Below, piece after piece: positions 26,054 to 35,499 of a DNA stretch of 64,000 nt (within the stretch, counting starts at the first letter, position 1; each line of letters starts with the position of its first letter). The stretch spans positions 1 to 64,000 of the forward strand of contig NZ_QVFV01000005.1 of the NCBI RefSeq assembly GCF_004212215.1, read 5' to 3'. The translations under genes and the position numbers were made by a program. Under the pieces are notes generated by a model. It had not been told where the DNA came from, ran no database searches, and worked only from the letters and a program-made list of their open reading frames with translations. This DNA comes from Leptolyngbya iicbica LK. Lineage in GTDB: Bacteria > Cyanobacteriota > Cyanobacteriia > Phormidesmidales > Phormidesmidaceae.

Positions 26054-27463
26054 ATGACTAATCCCGAAGCCGCTCCAGACCAGATGATGTTGTCCGAAGA
26101 GGATACATCTCTGGAAAGCGCTCCCACTGGAGTTGATTTGATTTACGGGCTAGAAGATCGTCCTCCCCTGCGGGAAACGCTATTCGCTGCGGTGCAACAC
26201 GTTTTTGCCTGTTTTGTCGGTATTATCACACCTGCTCTGATTATTTCTGGGGCGCTAGGGTTGGATCCTGCTGATGGGGCTTATCTCGTCAGCATGTCGC
26301 TATTTGTCTCTGGCGTCGCTACGTTCATTCAGGCTAAGAAGATTGGCCCTATCGGGTCTGGTTTGCTCAGCATTCAGGGTACGAGCTTTGCCTTTATTGG
26401 CCCGATTATTGCAGCGGGTGTGGCGGTGACGGGGGCCGGTGGTACGCCGCAGTCTGCACTCGGTACCATTTTTGGGCTGTGCTTTCTGGGGTCATTTGTG
26501 GAGATGATTCTCAGCCGATTTATTCAGTTTGCCAGCAAAATCATCACGCCACTAGTCACCGGCATTGTCGTTACACTCATTGGTTTGACGTTAGTTAATG
26601 TTGGTCTTACCAGTATGGGTGGGGGCTTTGCCGCGCGCGAAGCGGGCACCTTTGGCAGCCCTGCCTACCTGGGACTGTCGCTGTTGGTATTGGCCATCAT
26701 TGTGATTCTAAACAACGTCGGTGGTGCATTTTTGCGCATGTCGTCGGTTGCGATCGCGCTAGTTGTGGGCTACATCATCGCGATTCCGATGGGGTTGGTG
26801 AATTTCAGCAACCTCGCCAATTTGGGTGGAATTAATGTTCCAATTCCCTTCAAATATGGGTTTGGATTCAACTTTTCGGCGTTCATTCCGTTCATCTTTC
26901 TGTACCTCATCACCACCATTGAGTCGACTGGTGACTTGACGGCAACGTCGCTGTTGACGGGGCAGCCAATCACCGGGCCAAAGTATATGAAGCGGATTAA
27001 AGGCGGTATTTTGGGCGATGGGGTTAACTCGGCGATCGCAGCAGTTTTCAACACGTTTCCCAACACCACTTTCAGCCAAAACAACGGGGTAATTCAGTTA
27101 ACGGGGGTTGGCAGCCGCTATGTGGGGCTATTTATTGCCGGTATTTTCGTGATCCTCGGCATTGTCCCAATTGTGGCCGGTGTGTTTCAGACCATTCCGC
27201 AGCCGGTCTTAGGCGGGGCCACCATCATTATGTTTGGCTCGGTGGCGGTCGCTGGCATCAAAATTTTGTCGTCGGTCAATTTAGACAAACGGGCCTCGAT
27301 TATTTTGGCGACTTCTTTGGGCTTAGGACTAGGCGTCAGCGTTGTGCCCGACATTTTGGAACAGATGCCGCCTTTAGTGAAAAGCATCTTTTCATCGGGT
27401 ATCAGTACAGGCGGTTTAACGGCACTGGTGCTGAATATGGTGCTACCGGGTCGCCGCATTTAG
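26054..27463 (+). CDS. NCS2 (uracil/xanthine/urate) nucleobase permease
   Basis: 469 aa with about 12-14 membrane helices. The NCS2/NAT hallmarks are present: AVQHVFACFVG in helix 1 (the QH pair) and the signature QNNGVIQLTG (Q-N-x-G-x4-T) near residue 343. The helix-8 Glu lies in TTIESTGDLTATS, typical of xanthine/urate-type carriers. It imports a purine or pyrimidine base with H+ or Na+. The start MTNPEAAPDQMM gives an N-terminal cytosolic extension. A single-gene transcript is likely, with an NtcA-type promoter, a GntR operator and a strong terminator, which suggests use of nucleobases as a nitrogen source. Confidence 0.92.
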   Translation: MTNPEAAPDQMMLSEEDTSLESAPTGVDLIYGLEDRPPLRETLFAAVQHVFACFVGIITPALIISGALGLDPADGAYLVSMSLFVSGVATFIQAKKIGPIGSGLLSIQGTSFAFIGPIIAAGVAVTGAGGTPQSALGTIFGLCFLGSFVEMILSRFIQFASKIITPLVTGIVVTLIGLTLVNVGLTSMGGGFAAREAGTFGSPAYLGLSLLVLAIIVILNNVGGAFLRMSSVAIALVVGYIIAIPMGLVNFSNLANLGGINVPIPFKYGFGFNFSAFIPFIFLYLITTIESTGDLTATSLLTGQPITGPKYMKRIKGGILGDGVNSAIAAVFNTFPNTTFSQNNGVIQLTGVGSRYVGLFIAGIFVILGIVPIVAGVFQTIPQPVLGGATIIMFGSVAVAGIKILSSVNLDKRASIILATSLGLGLGVSVVPDILEQMPPLVKSIFSSGISTGGLTALVLNMVLPGRRI

Positions 27464-27500
27464 GGCCTCTCGTTCATCGACACATCGGATAGCTCACGAT

Positions 27501-27535
27501 AGCTTCAGGTTTACACATCACCTGGAGCTTTTTTG
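27501..27535 (+). terminator. Rho-independent terminator of the permease gene
   Basis: Stem AGCTTCAGGT (27501-27510) with ACCTGGAGCT (27520-27529), one wobble pair, followed by TTTTTTG. It lies 38 bases past the permease stop codon. Confidence 0.88.
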
Positions 27536-27720
27536 TGTGGCTGATTTGAGGAGAGTCCCAACTAGCGGTTGAGTGAGCGCGATCGCCCATAACGGCTCCC
27601 CGGTTTTATTCCATGAGTAAGTTTAATGGAATCGCTGAAACCTAGTTTTGGTAATCCTTTTTAAGATTGTCTATCGTAGATGTATCGAAGGAAAACGATT
27701 CATCTCAGGCGGTAGATACG

Positions 27721-27918
27721 ATGCAAGTCACGACCAGTAACCTTTCCCCAGTAGGCTTTGTGCAACTGGCCCATAGCCTATTTTTGGGCCGCACTCTAGC
27801 CGATACCTACGGCTTTGGCACGGTGACGGCTGACTATCTGCGGGTTCCTCAGCAGAACTGGACACTCGATCAACTGTTGCTGCTGTCTAGTGCCCGGTCG
27901 AGCACCACTCTCGCTTAA
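27721..27918 (+). CDS. Small protein, tandem paralogue 1
   Basis: 65 aa from the ATG at 27721; a TTG at 27667 would add 18 residues of low character. Not recognised. It shares with the next gene a core of L-G-R-x-L-x3-Y-G-x-G, then P-x3-W-T-x2-Q-L-x3-S-x-A-x-S (here FLGRTLADTYGFG and NWTLDQLLLLSSARS). The pattern suggests two helices with a short linker, no membrane segment and no Cys. It lies between the NCS2 permease and a LysR gene. Confidence 0.6.
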   Translation: MQVTTSNLSPVGFVQLAHSLFLGRTLADTYGFGTVTADYLRVPQQNWTLDQLLLLSSARSSTTLA

Positions 27919-27963
27919 AGATCGCAATTTGTTTTCGCTGCGTTTAAAAAAGGAGTTAATCAA

Positions 27964-28158
27964 ATGAAACCGACTAGCAATCACGCATCTCATCGCAATC
28001 TGACCGATGCTGCTCGCCGATTGAATTTAGGCAGAGCCCTGGAAGAAGCTTATGGAGCAGGCGTTATGGGGACTGACACCCGGCAAGCTCCGTCCAGAGC
28101 CGGGTGGACGGTCGCCCAATTGGTGGCAATGTCTGAAGCCAAGTCGTTGTATAACTAA
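27964..28158 (+). CDS. Small protein, tandem paralogue 2
   Basis: 64 aa with a strong site AAGGAG ten bases ahead of the ATG. It aligns with the preceding gene along its whole length: LNLGRALEEAYGAG and GWTVAQLVAMSEAKS correspond to the two conserved blocks. It is 45 bases downstream, so one transcript is likely. Its stop codon overlaps the stop codon of the convergent LysR gene by three bases. Function unknown. Confidence 0.65.
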   Translation: MKPTSNHASHRNLTDAARRLNLGRALEEAYGAGVMGTDTRQAPSRAGWTVAQLVAMSEAKSLYN

Positions 28159-29114
28159 TCGCTGTCTGGTAGCCCGATCTGAGGAAGCGGGGTTTCGGGC
28201 GAGATCGCGGCTGGTGGAGTAAATTGAGATCGCAAAATATCCAGCAAAGCATAGACCGCTGGTGTCAGCAGGGCATCGGCTAAGACCGCAACGCCGATGG
28301 TGCGCATTAACGGTGTCGGCAGAGAATATACCTGTACCGTTGGCGGAATCGGCTCTGCTGACAGTCGAGGCAAAATCGTGCCCCCTAATCCCTGGGCCAC
28401 TAAGCTGACGGTGGCCGCATCCGTCTCAATTTCGTTGACCACGTTGAGCCAGTAGCCGAGCCCGTTAATGTGTTCGTACACTGGGCGCATCATCACATAA
28501 TCAACTGGCGGCATGATTAACGGCTGTTGTGTCAGTTCTTCCCAAGTCAGAGGGGCGCTCTTGAGCTGGGTGTCTGGCGGCAACAACACAACGTATTCAT
28601 CCTGCAGCAATTCCCAGGTTTGCAAGCCCTGACCGGCAGGCAGCGTCACGATACTAATATCGGCGCGACCTTCTTTGAGGGCCTGCTTGGCCTGTTGATC
28701 GTCGTCATGTTCATTCAGGTTGATGATAATGCCCGGAAATCGCTGATGCAGCTGTTTGATGCTGCTGGGTAAGACGTGGGTGGCCACGCTGCGAAAGGTG
28801 GCCACTCGCACTTTGCCGTGCTCGACCCCTTTCGCGATCGCCGCCTCGCGCAAAATGGCCTCAGTGCTATTTAAAATGCTGTGGGCATGGGCCAGAATGC
28901 GATCGCCCACAGGCGTCAACGTCGCCCCATGCCGCCCCCGAGAAAAAATAATGACGCCCAGCGTCTCTTCCAAAGTAGAAATGGCATGACTCACTGCCGA
29001 TTGCGAAATACCTAATGCCAGGGCCGCCTCACTAAAGCTGCTCGTCTTTGCCACCGCTGCCACAATTTCGAGTTGCGTGAGCTTAACTTGGTTGTGCGGC
29101 AGCTTTTTCATCAC
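28155..29114 (-). CDS. LysR family transcriptional regulator
   Basis: 319 aa. The N-terminal HTH is standard: TQLEIVAAVAKTSSFSEAALALGISQSAVSHAISTLEETLGVIIF from residue 13. The effector domain follows (VRVATFRSVATHVLPSSIKQLHQRFPGI; GRADISIVTLP; EYVVLLPPD). The ATG at 29114 begins MMKKLPHNQVKLTQLE. No divergent partner gene shows its target. The closest genes are the two small paralogous proteins, convergent and overlapping at the stop codons. Confidence 0.93.
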   Translation of the reverse strand: MMKKLPHNQVKLTQLEIVAAVAKTSSFSEAALALGISQSAVSHAISTLEETLGVIIFSRGRHGATLTPVGDRILAHAHSILNSTEAILREAAIAKGVEHGKVRVATFRSVATHVLPSSIKQLHQRFPGIIINLNEHDDDQQAKQALKEGRADISIVTLPAGQGLQTWELLQDEYVVLLPPDTQLKSAPLTWEELTQQPLIMPPVDYVMMRPVYEHINGLGYWLNVVNEIETDAATVSLVAQGLGGTILPRLSAEPIPPTVQVYSLPTPLMRTIGVAVLADALLTPAVYALLDILRSQFTPPAAISPETPLPQIGLPDSD

Positions 29115-29592
29115 TCACTCGAGAAACCGTGGAACTTTAGGGATATACGGAGCAATCATTTGCCCGTCGTTGCGACCAGAAGAGTCAGGCTTCCGTTCCC
29201 TGCCCTCTACTGAGAATGTTTGAGCGCTGATAGCAACCGCTTCTGCAAGGGATGTCTGACCAAGACAGCGTCCAACAAGGTGGCAATGTCTATGCCTGTT
29301 GTCGCCCAAACAGCCAGTCGGATTAAGGATTTAAGCCAGCCAACTCAAGGTTTGAGCAGGCCAACTCAAGCGTTTTGATGCTCGGTGACGACAAGATGCT
29401 TCTCATAAAAAAACACCTTAGCCAGCTTGTATCCCTCTTTTGAGAGATTATCTAAAGACGCCAAATCCGGTAAGTGACATGGCGGCGCTGAGAATTACAA
29501 GACCCAAGACATTGAACGATCACGTTGCTTTGGCTGAACAATCACAGAAGCTGGTTAGAGTAAGCCGCAAGTTTCCCAAAATTCAGCATATT
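29115..29592. other. Intergenic region with a possible gene remnant
   Basis: 478 bases. On the minus strand a short frame from about 29335 down to a stop at 29207-29209 reads like the C-terminus of a protein (WATTGIDIATLLDAVLVRH, then PLQKRLLSALKHSQ) but has a stop just upstream and no start, so it may be a decayed gene end. The 11-mer GCCAACTCAAG occurs twice, 22 bases apart, near 29338-29370. Nothing else seen. Confidence 0.35.
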
Positions 29593-30756
29593 CTAGAGCG
29601 GTTTTTCAATATCCTCTGGAGGAGTCGTCATGGCTGTTTTAGCAGCCGGATTTGGGTATTCTCCCTCAACATAGGTGTATACGCCGTAGCTGGCGAGACC
29701 AAATAGCATGACCCCCATAATGGCCCCGCTACTGAGGCAGAGTTTGCGCACGGCTTTGGAGGCCCGTGCCGCAATGGGATAGTCGCCCCGGCGATAAGCT
29801 GGTTTGACTTGGGCGGCTAATACGAGAGCCAGCACCCCAAATGGCGGAAACAGTAAGAGTGTGGTTGCTACGGCATCGCGCCAATGGGGAGAAGGACAGG
29901 GGGCTTTGTCATAAATGCCGTAGGTTTGATCCCATTCCGATAGAGAGGAGTCGCCAGCCTTAGCAAGGAGTCGAAATCGCCGCACCTCTGGTAGTTGTAG
30001 CTCGACCAGGCGATCGCGTAAAACATTGGGCAATTGAAAATAATTGACCGGAGTGCCCACCGGACGGTGCAAAGTCAGGGTGAGCTGAGTTCCTTGCTGT
30101 TCTGCAGCGATCGTTAACCCAGCAGGCAGTAAATCTTGAAATTGGTCTTGCAGATTCAACGAATCGACCTGAGTTTGAGTCTGCACTAATAGTTGTTGGG
30201 CTTCGCTCAACCGTAAATCATTGCATAAGGCGATTTCCCAATCTTTAACTGCACCAGCTTGATCCCCCAGTTGGTTTCTGACTTTGCCCCGGTGCAAATA
30301 GGCTTCAGCCAATAGCGGATTTTGAGCGATAGCCACGTTAAAGTCTTCTAAGGCAGCTTGGTATTGGCCTTTCTGGGCCATGACCAGGCCCCGGTTGTAG
30401 CGCACAGTGCCATCGCTGGGATTTAACTTTAATGAGGTGGCCCAGTCGGTCAGCGCCCCGGTTTCGTCACCGAGTTGATAGCGTACTAAGCCGCGATGGC
30501 CGTATGCGGTAGCTTGGTTGGGGGCAATCGCGATCGCCTGATCAAAATCAGTCAGCGCCTCGGCATAGCGCTCTTGCTGTAGGTAAAGCAACCCGCGCCG
30601 TACAAAAATCTGGGTTGGCTGCGGATGATAACTAAGAGCTGCCGTCAGCGATTGGACCGCCGCCGGATAGTTGCCTTTTTGGGCAAAGTTTAGGCCCCGT
30701 CGCAGCAGATATCGTCCCTGTTGCTGTTGTGCCCAAGAATGCAAGAATCGTGACAT
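29593..30756 (-). CDS. TPR-repeat membrane protein
   Basis: 387 aa. Residues about 16-190 hold four to five tetratricopeptide repeats (for example AEALTDFDQAIAIAPNQATAYGHRGLVRY and YQAALEDFNVAIAQNPLLAEAYLHRGKVR regions), followed by a beta-rich domain (about 195-275) and a C-terminal part with two membrane helices (AVATTLLLFPPFGVLALVLAAQV and LCLSSGAIMGVMLFGLASYGV). The segment RRGDYPIAARASKAVRKLC resembles the CD225/dispanin type of loop between two helices. It is probably a scaffold on the cytoplasmic side of a membrane; the partner is not known. Confidence 0.82.
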   Translation of the reverse strand: MSRFLHSWAQQQQGRYLLRRGLNFAQKGNYPAAVQSLTAALSYHPQPTQIFVRRGLLYLQQERYAEALTDFDQAIAIAPNQATAYGHRGLVRYQLGDETGALTDWATSLKLNPSDGTVRYNRGLVMAQKGQYQAALEDFNVAIAQNPLLAEAYLHRGKVRNQLGDQAGAVKDWEIALCNDLRLSEAQQLLVQTQTQVDSLNLQDQFQDLLPAGLTIAAEQQGTQLTLTLHRPVGTPVNYFQLPNVLRDRLVELQLPEVRRFRLLAKAGDSSLSEWDQTYGIYDKAPCPSPHWRDAVATTLLLFPPFGVLALVLAAQVKPAYRRGDYPIAARASKAVRKLCLSSGAIMGVMLFGLASYGVYTYVEGEYPNPAAKTAMTTPPEDIEKPL

Positions 30757-30956
30757 GATTTTCGGCCTCGCTGGACAGTTCCATAATGCCCACTTCCCAA
30801 CGTGACAAACTTATTCCGTAACGACAACGACAACTTGTAATTGTATTAAGCGGCGCTCTATCACAGAGCACTAACTCGACATTGCGGTTGCTGAGGCGAT
30901 CGCCGCTACGAGAGAATACTTTCAACTAAATCAATGGGTTGTGTGAGGGTAACGAG

Positions 30957-31556
30957 ATGAACCGATTGATGCCAGCGACCATCATCCTCAGTTGGGGGAT
31001 AAGCATTGCGATATCGTTATTCTCGCCGCCTGCATTTGCGCGCTCGTGCCGGGCAACCCCGCCAGCGATCGCGAGCCCCGACCTACAGACCTTCAGCGTC
31101 GATGCGTTGGGGGTGACCCTAGAGATTCCCCGCAATTACCGCTCGATGTTGCGGAGCAGTGGTCACATTACGTTTCACGACCCCCATAGTTTTAGCTTTA
31201 TTCAGTGTTTAGCCCGCACAGGGGAATATGGGGCCGTTCCTCCGTATGTCGCTTTAGAAGTGCATCCGGCGATCGACCCTACCCAGTCCTTGGTGGATTT
31301 GCTGCGCGAACGGCGGCCCTGGTTAGATTATTACAATCCCGAGTATGTGGCTTCTACGTTCGCTGGGCAGCCCGCCGTGCGTTATGTCTACTTCAATGAA
31401 ATCTATCGACTAGAAATCGCAAACCTGACCTTTCTCAGCCAGGATGGCCGCACCTTATTGACCCTGACAGGACCCACCGATCATCCCATCATGGTGAATG
31501 TGCTGAATGCGCCCGCTACGAATTTGTCAGACTTACAGCTTCCACAGCAACGGTGA
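30957..31556 (+). CDS. Secreted hypothetical protein
   Basis: 199 aa from the ATG at 30957, with GAGGG about ten bases upstream; a longer frame from 30939 is less likely. A signal peptide is evident (PATIILSWGISIAISLF, cleavage near AFARS). The mature part is a beta-rich domain with no recognised motif (VTLEIPRNYRSMLRSSGHITFHDPH; LTFLSQDGRTLLTLTGPTDHP). One Cys pair (C in RSCRA and IQCLA) could form a disulfide. It is divergent from the TPR gene. Confidence 0.68.
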   Translation: MNRLMPATIILSWGISIAISLFSPPAFARSCRATPPAIASPDLQTFSVDALGVTLEIPRNYRSMLRSSGHITFHDPHSFSFIQCLARTGEYGAVPPYVALEVHPAIDPTQSLVDLLRERRPWLDYYNPEYVASTFAGQPAVRYVYFNEIYRLEIANLTFLSQDGRTLLTLTGPTDHPIMVNVLNAPATNLSDLQLPQQR

Positions 31557-31630
31557 TGTTCTAAACCGTAGCAGTCTGTCAGCTGACCGAGTTGCCCCAA
31601 TCAACCTGATGCCTGGCCTCAGCTATGCAG

Positions 31631-32722
31631 CTAGTGTCCGGCGTTAAAAGCATCGGTCAGATAAGCTGCTGCCGCCTCAACCGCCGCGATCGCATTTTCG
31701 TACATCATGCGAGTGGGGCCCAAAATGCTCACACTGCCGATGGGCAAGGTGTTTTGGCAATAAGTTGAAGAGACCAATGCACAGCCCTGCATCGGTTCGA
31801 GCGGATTTTCCGAGCCGATGAGGACGCGCACCCGACGACCAGAGTTATCTTCCGCATCCGTCTCAAAGACTAAGGGCCAGATCTGGGCCTGTTCTTCTTC
31901 TAACAGCTGGACGATCGCTTGCACCTGTTGCGCTTCCGAAAATTCTGGCTGCCGCAGTACTTCCCCGAGCCCACTCATGACGAATTGGGTGCTTTCCATC
32001 GCTTTTTGATTGCGTTGGGCCAGCAAAGCCATGGCCTCGGTCAGAGTGTCGGCATATCGCTGAAACTCGCGGTTGAGCTGACCCCAGTCTAACTCCGCAA
32101 TCTTATGGAGCGGACATCCGACTAGATGCGCGGTGAGAAAATTTGAGAGAATCCTTGATTCCCGCTCTAGTGCTTCAACCTGGGCGGATGTGTCAACCTG
32201 ATCGCCCGGTAGCTGAATCACCATTGACTGAGTTTCGAGCGAATCTAGCACCACCGACATTAATAATTGAGTCGGCCCCAGCAGCACAATTTGGACATGA
32301 CGAATTCTGGCATTTTGCTTGGTGGGCACGGTAATGAGGGTCAGATAGCCGCTGACCGTTGACAAAATCTGTGCGGCTCCTCTCAGCAGCGCCTCTAAGC
32401 TCCAGCCATCCCACTTGAGCGTTGCTGAGAGCTGGGTATCAATGGTTTGGGCAACTCCCTCGGCGGGATGAATCAGATTGTCAACATACAGTCGATAGCC
32501 AAAGTCTGAGGGTACTCGCCCAGCCGAAGTGTGGGGTTGGAATAGCAGCCCGGCTTTTTCCAACATGCTCATTGCCTGCCGTACCGTAGCGGGGCTCACT
32601 TTCAGGCCATACTCTTGAACCAGCGCTTTAGAGCCGACGGGCTCTGCCGTCGAGACATACTGACGCACAGTCGCCCAGAGTACCTGCTGCTGACGCGTGT
32701 TTAAGATGACAGGGTCTAGCAT
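31631..32722 (-). CDS. hrcA: Heat-inducible transcription repressor HrcA
   Basis: 363 aa. HrcA binds CIRCE elements and represses chaperonin genes; GroEL itself helps keep it active. The N-terminal winged helix is clear: RQQQVLWATVRQYVSTAEPVGSKALVQEYGLKVSPATVRQAMSMLEKAGLLFQPHTSAGRVPSDFGYRLYVD from about residue 9 to 80. The insert and GAF-like domain end with the family block GSVSILGPTRMMYENAIAAVEAAAAYLTD near the C-terminus. Its only visible target in this window is the perfect CIRCE ahead of groEL at 6028-6054. It stands alone, not in a dnaK operon. Confidence 0.96.
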   Translation of the reverse strand: MLDPVILNTRQQQVLWATVRQYVSTAEPVGSKALVQEYGLKVSPATVRQAMSMLEKAGLLFQPHTSAGRVPSDFGYRLYVDNLIHPAEGVAQTIDTQLSATLKWDGWSLEALLRGAAQILSTVSGYLTLITVPTKQNARIRHVQIVLLGPTQLLMSVVLDSLETQSMVIQLPGDQVDTSAQVEALERESRILSNFLTAHLVGCPLHKIAELDWGQLNREFQRYADTLTEAMALLAQRNQKAMESTQFVMSGLGEVLRQPEFSEAQQVQAIVQLLEEEQAQIWPLVFETDAEDNSGRRVRVLIGSENPLEPMQGCALVSSTYCQNTLPIGSVSILGPTRMMYENAIAAVEAAAAYLTDAFNAGH

Positions 32723-32860
32723 GCAATGATTAGGTTGCTTTCAAAGAATTTAAAGATTGCATTCAACCTTAGCAGATTGATTCGCCGTTGGGGGCAACAG
32801 CAGTAACCGCACAGTCATGATTGGGGCTGAGTGCTTCACATTTTTGACTAGGAACGGCAA

Positions 32861-34261
32861 CTACTCCGGCAAGTTGCGCGGCGGCAGACCATCGCCCTTA
32901 TAAAACTTTTGCTCTAACTTGCCGAGCCACAGCCAGAGGGCTCCGGCTGCAATGGGCAGCGCGGTGAGCGATATTCCCAAGGTGAGGGAGAAGGTTCCTT
33001 GTAGGGCAATGCTCAAAGGAAGGGCAGACCAGATGAGCGCACTAAAGATGAGGGCGGCTTGACGCAGTTTCTGGATGTTGGCCAGCGCGGGACGACAGCT
33101 ACCGCAATGTTGAGTGTGAGAATGGTAGCGATCGAGCAGGTCTAGTTTTGACCACTCCGCCGGGAGCGCTTGCCTGGGAAATGGATCAGCGCTAAAGTCG
33201 CGGATCCACTGGCGAAAGACCATTACATAGCGATCGGCTGGAGTTGGCAAATAACAGGCTTGAGCGTAAGACTTATTCCCAGCTTTCTCCAACATTCGTT
33301 CTTGAATGTGCAAAAAGATTTGGTCATCTTCTAGCACGCGATTGTTGCCGATGTGGCTGTACCAACGCGGCGTCAGTTTGATGAAGAAGCTGGGTAATTT
33401 GGACGAAAACTTGAAGGGGAATCGAGCAAACAGACGACACTCGCCTTTACGTGTCGGCACGGCATAGACAACTGTCAGCGTGCGCCCAAATTGCTTTGAA
33501 GTCAGGTCGTGATACATCAGCGAAGGCGCCACAAAGGTGGTGTGTTGCGTTCCCAACTTGCCTTTCCGCGGCCCCTCCGGCCAAATGCCGGTGAATCCTT
33601 GCTTGCCCGCGGTCAAAACCTCCATTTCCATGGGCGCGGCGTTCTCCCGTTTGCCGACCGTTTTGTGATGGGTATAGGGGATATGGCTGGCGTCCAAGAC
33701 GTTTTCGAGCAGGGTCAGGGCGTCATAGGGCAAATCGCGAAAGGTGTTGAGCAATACCCAACCATCGGGATCTTCCTCAAGGGGATCAATGCCAGGCACT
33801 GCGACCTTTTCGGCGTTTTCAGCTTTGCCCGGATATACGAAGAGCAACCCCTGATGCGTTGTCGTTGGCAAGGACTTGGCACAAGCCCGATTAGAGCGTT
33901 GGGCCTCAAGCTCGGGGGCCGCTTGGGGAATGTGTTCGCAGGTGCCATTTCCAGCAAAGGCCCAGCCATGATAAGGACATTCCAGTAAGCCAGCTTCATT
34001 CACTCGTCCCTCAGACAAAGGGGCCAAGCGATGGGGACATTGGTCGACGAAGACGCGCCAATTATCAGCGTTGGGATCCCACCAGATGACCAGGTCTTGC
34101 TCTAGCAGGGTGAAGCGAGTCGGACGGGTTTTGTCCAGATCTTCGACATAGTGGACGGGATACCAAGCTTCGGCCCAGTCAAAGTGCTCTGCGTCTGGCC
34201 CGCCAGCCGGTAGGGTCGTAGGAATCTGGTCGGGCTTAGCTGCGTCTTGGGTAACCGTCAT
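32861..34261 (-). CDS. Rieske oxygenase of the pheophorbide a oxygenase/Tic55 family
   Basis: 466 aa. The Rieske cluster ligands are C75-P-H77 and C95-P-Y-H98. The mononuclear iron site N-x2-D-x2-H-x4-H is at 187-198 (NVLDASHIPYTH). The PaO-type C-terminal domain, a C-x2-C pair (HCGSCRPAL) and two C-terminal membrane helices (AALIFSALIWSALPLSIAL, FSLTLGISLTALPIAAGALWLWL) place it with the plant PAO/Tic55/PTC52 group. Plant members oxidise chlorophyll-related substrates or phyllobilins; the CxxC is a possible thioredoxin target. The cyanobacterial substrate is not settled. It would sit on the thylakoid or plasma membrane. Confidence 0.9.
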   Translation of the reverse strand: MTVTQDAAKPDQIPTTLPAGGPDAEHFDWAEAWYPVHYVEDLDKTRPTRFTLLEQDLVIWWDPNADNWRVFVDQCPHRLAPLSEGRVNEAGLLECPYHGWAFAGNGTCEHIPQAAPELEAQRSNRACAKSLPTTTHQGLLFVYPGKAENAEKVAVPGIDPLEEDPDGWVLLNTFRDLPYDALTLLENVLDASHIPYTHHKTVGKRENAAPMEMEVLTAGKQGFTGIWPEGPRKGKLGTQHTTFVAPSLMYHDLTSKQFGRTLTVVYAVPTRKGECRLFARFPFKFSSKLPSFFIKLTPRWYSHIGNNRVLEDDQIFLHIQERMLEKAGNKSYAQACYLPTPADRYVMVFRQWIRDFSADPFPRQALPAEWSKLDLLDRYHSHTQHCGSCRPALANIQKLRQAALIFSALIWSALPLSIALQGTFSLTLGISLTALPIAAGALWLWLGKLEQKFYKGDGLPPRNLPE

Positions 34262-34355
34262 AGTTTTGAGAAATCACAGTGGTGCTTTTTCTATTGTGTT
34301 ACATATCTTCACTGACTGACAGCTCAATTGTCCTTGGCAGATGTTGCCAGTTGGA

Positions 34356-35267
34356 TCAGTCCCAGTGATGTTGACGAGCCTCATTGACCATCCATTGTGC
34401 TTCTTCGAGAGAGATGCGGTAACGAGTGCTCAATAGCTGGGGGATTCGATCACAGGCTCGGTTGGGATTGAGATCGGGCTGCTGACCATAGGACGGCAAA
34501 GCCACATGACACAACAGCGGTGAAGGTTGAGTTTCTAGCTGGAACGGTTCCAGATTGAGTACATCGCGCAAATTGGTGAAAAATAGCAACGCATTGCTGA
34601 GATTGGTGTCGCTAAAATTGGCTCGGCTGAGCAGCGTGCAGTTGAGATCAGCCTCGCTGAGATTGGCCTGTCGAAAGTCCGCGCCGCTCAGGTTGGCATA
34701 GCGACAGTCTGCACCACTCAGATTGGCGTAGCGCAATGAGGCATCGCTCAGATTGGTGCCGTTGAGATTGGCACTAATCAGGTCGGCCCCATTCAGGTTG
34801 GCCCGGCTGAGATTGGCTCCACAAAGGTCAGCGCCATTGAGGTCGGCCCCATTCAGGTTGGCACCACTCAGATCCGCGCCGCAGAGATCGGCCCCATTTA
34901 GATTCGCACCACTCAGATTCGCGCCGCAGAGATCGGCTCCACTTAGATTCGCACCACAGAAGTCCGCTTCGCTCAGGTTGACGATCGCATCGTTTTCCGC
35001 CGCCAAACGGTACTTAAACAGCAGGGAAAGTCCACCAATGACTGCCGCGATCGCCCCGATATGGCTGACTGGTGTGGTGTGATAGGGCTGTATCGGGGTG
35101 ACGGTTTCGTGCTCAGTGGGACGAGCCGACTCGCTGGGTAATTTGCGCTCGGGGAGCTGCCACAGCGACCACATTACGACCATGGCAACTGGTGTGGCGA
35201 TCGCTCCCACAATCCAAGTTATATATGGTTTTGGCTGAGATTGCGGCTGCTTGAATCTTTTCCACAT
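34356..35267 (-). CDS. Pentapeptide-repeat membrane protein
   Basis: 303 aa. Two membrane helices at the N-terminus (ITWIVGAIATPVAMVVMWSLW and VSHIGAIAAVIGGLSLLFKY) are followed by about 25 tandem A-(D/N)-L-x-x repeats from about residue 98 to 225, which fold into a right-handed quadrilateral beta helix. The C-terminus has a short helical tail ending ISLEEAQWMVNEARQHHWD. Such proteins are common in cyanobacteria and mostly of unknown role. The repeats make strong tandem DNA similarity at about 34620-34975. Confidence 0.88.
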   Translation of the reverse strand: MWKRFKQPQSQPKPYITWIVGAIATPVAMVVMWSLWQLPERKLPSESARPTEHETVTPIQPYHTTPVSHIGAIAAVIGGLSLLFKYRLAAENDAIVNLSEADFCGANLSGADLCGANLSGANLNGADLCGADLSGANLNGADLNGADLCGANLSRANLNGADLISANLNGTNLSDASLRYANLSGADCRYANLSGADFRQANLSEADLNCTLLSRANFSDTNLSNALLFFTNLRDVLNLEPFQLETQPSPLLCHVALPSYGQQPDLNPNRACDRIPQLLSTRYRISLEEAQWMVNEARQHHWD

Positions 35268-35499
35268 GCCTGAGCCCCGGTCAGTACGAGCTCATTATTG
35301 CTTCCCTCAATTGACGCCTCACGAATACTTAATGCCTGCTTAAACACTAACGGCATGGACTTTATAGTCCGCAATGATGCCGTTTCAGTGTGCCCCTAAA
35401 AGGTTGGCCCAGCATTCGCGGCGAGCCATTGAGTTCCCCTAAAATCCAGGTGGCAACTATTTCAACTCTAAGGAGAACCACCGTCAGGCAAAGCTTCGC

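Noticed and set aside
34753-35082. 109-codon plus-strand frame of Leu/Arg/Ala repeats
   Set aside because: Antisense of the pentapeptide-repeat region, where the 15-base period keeps the opposite strand open.
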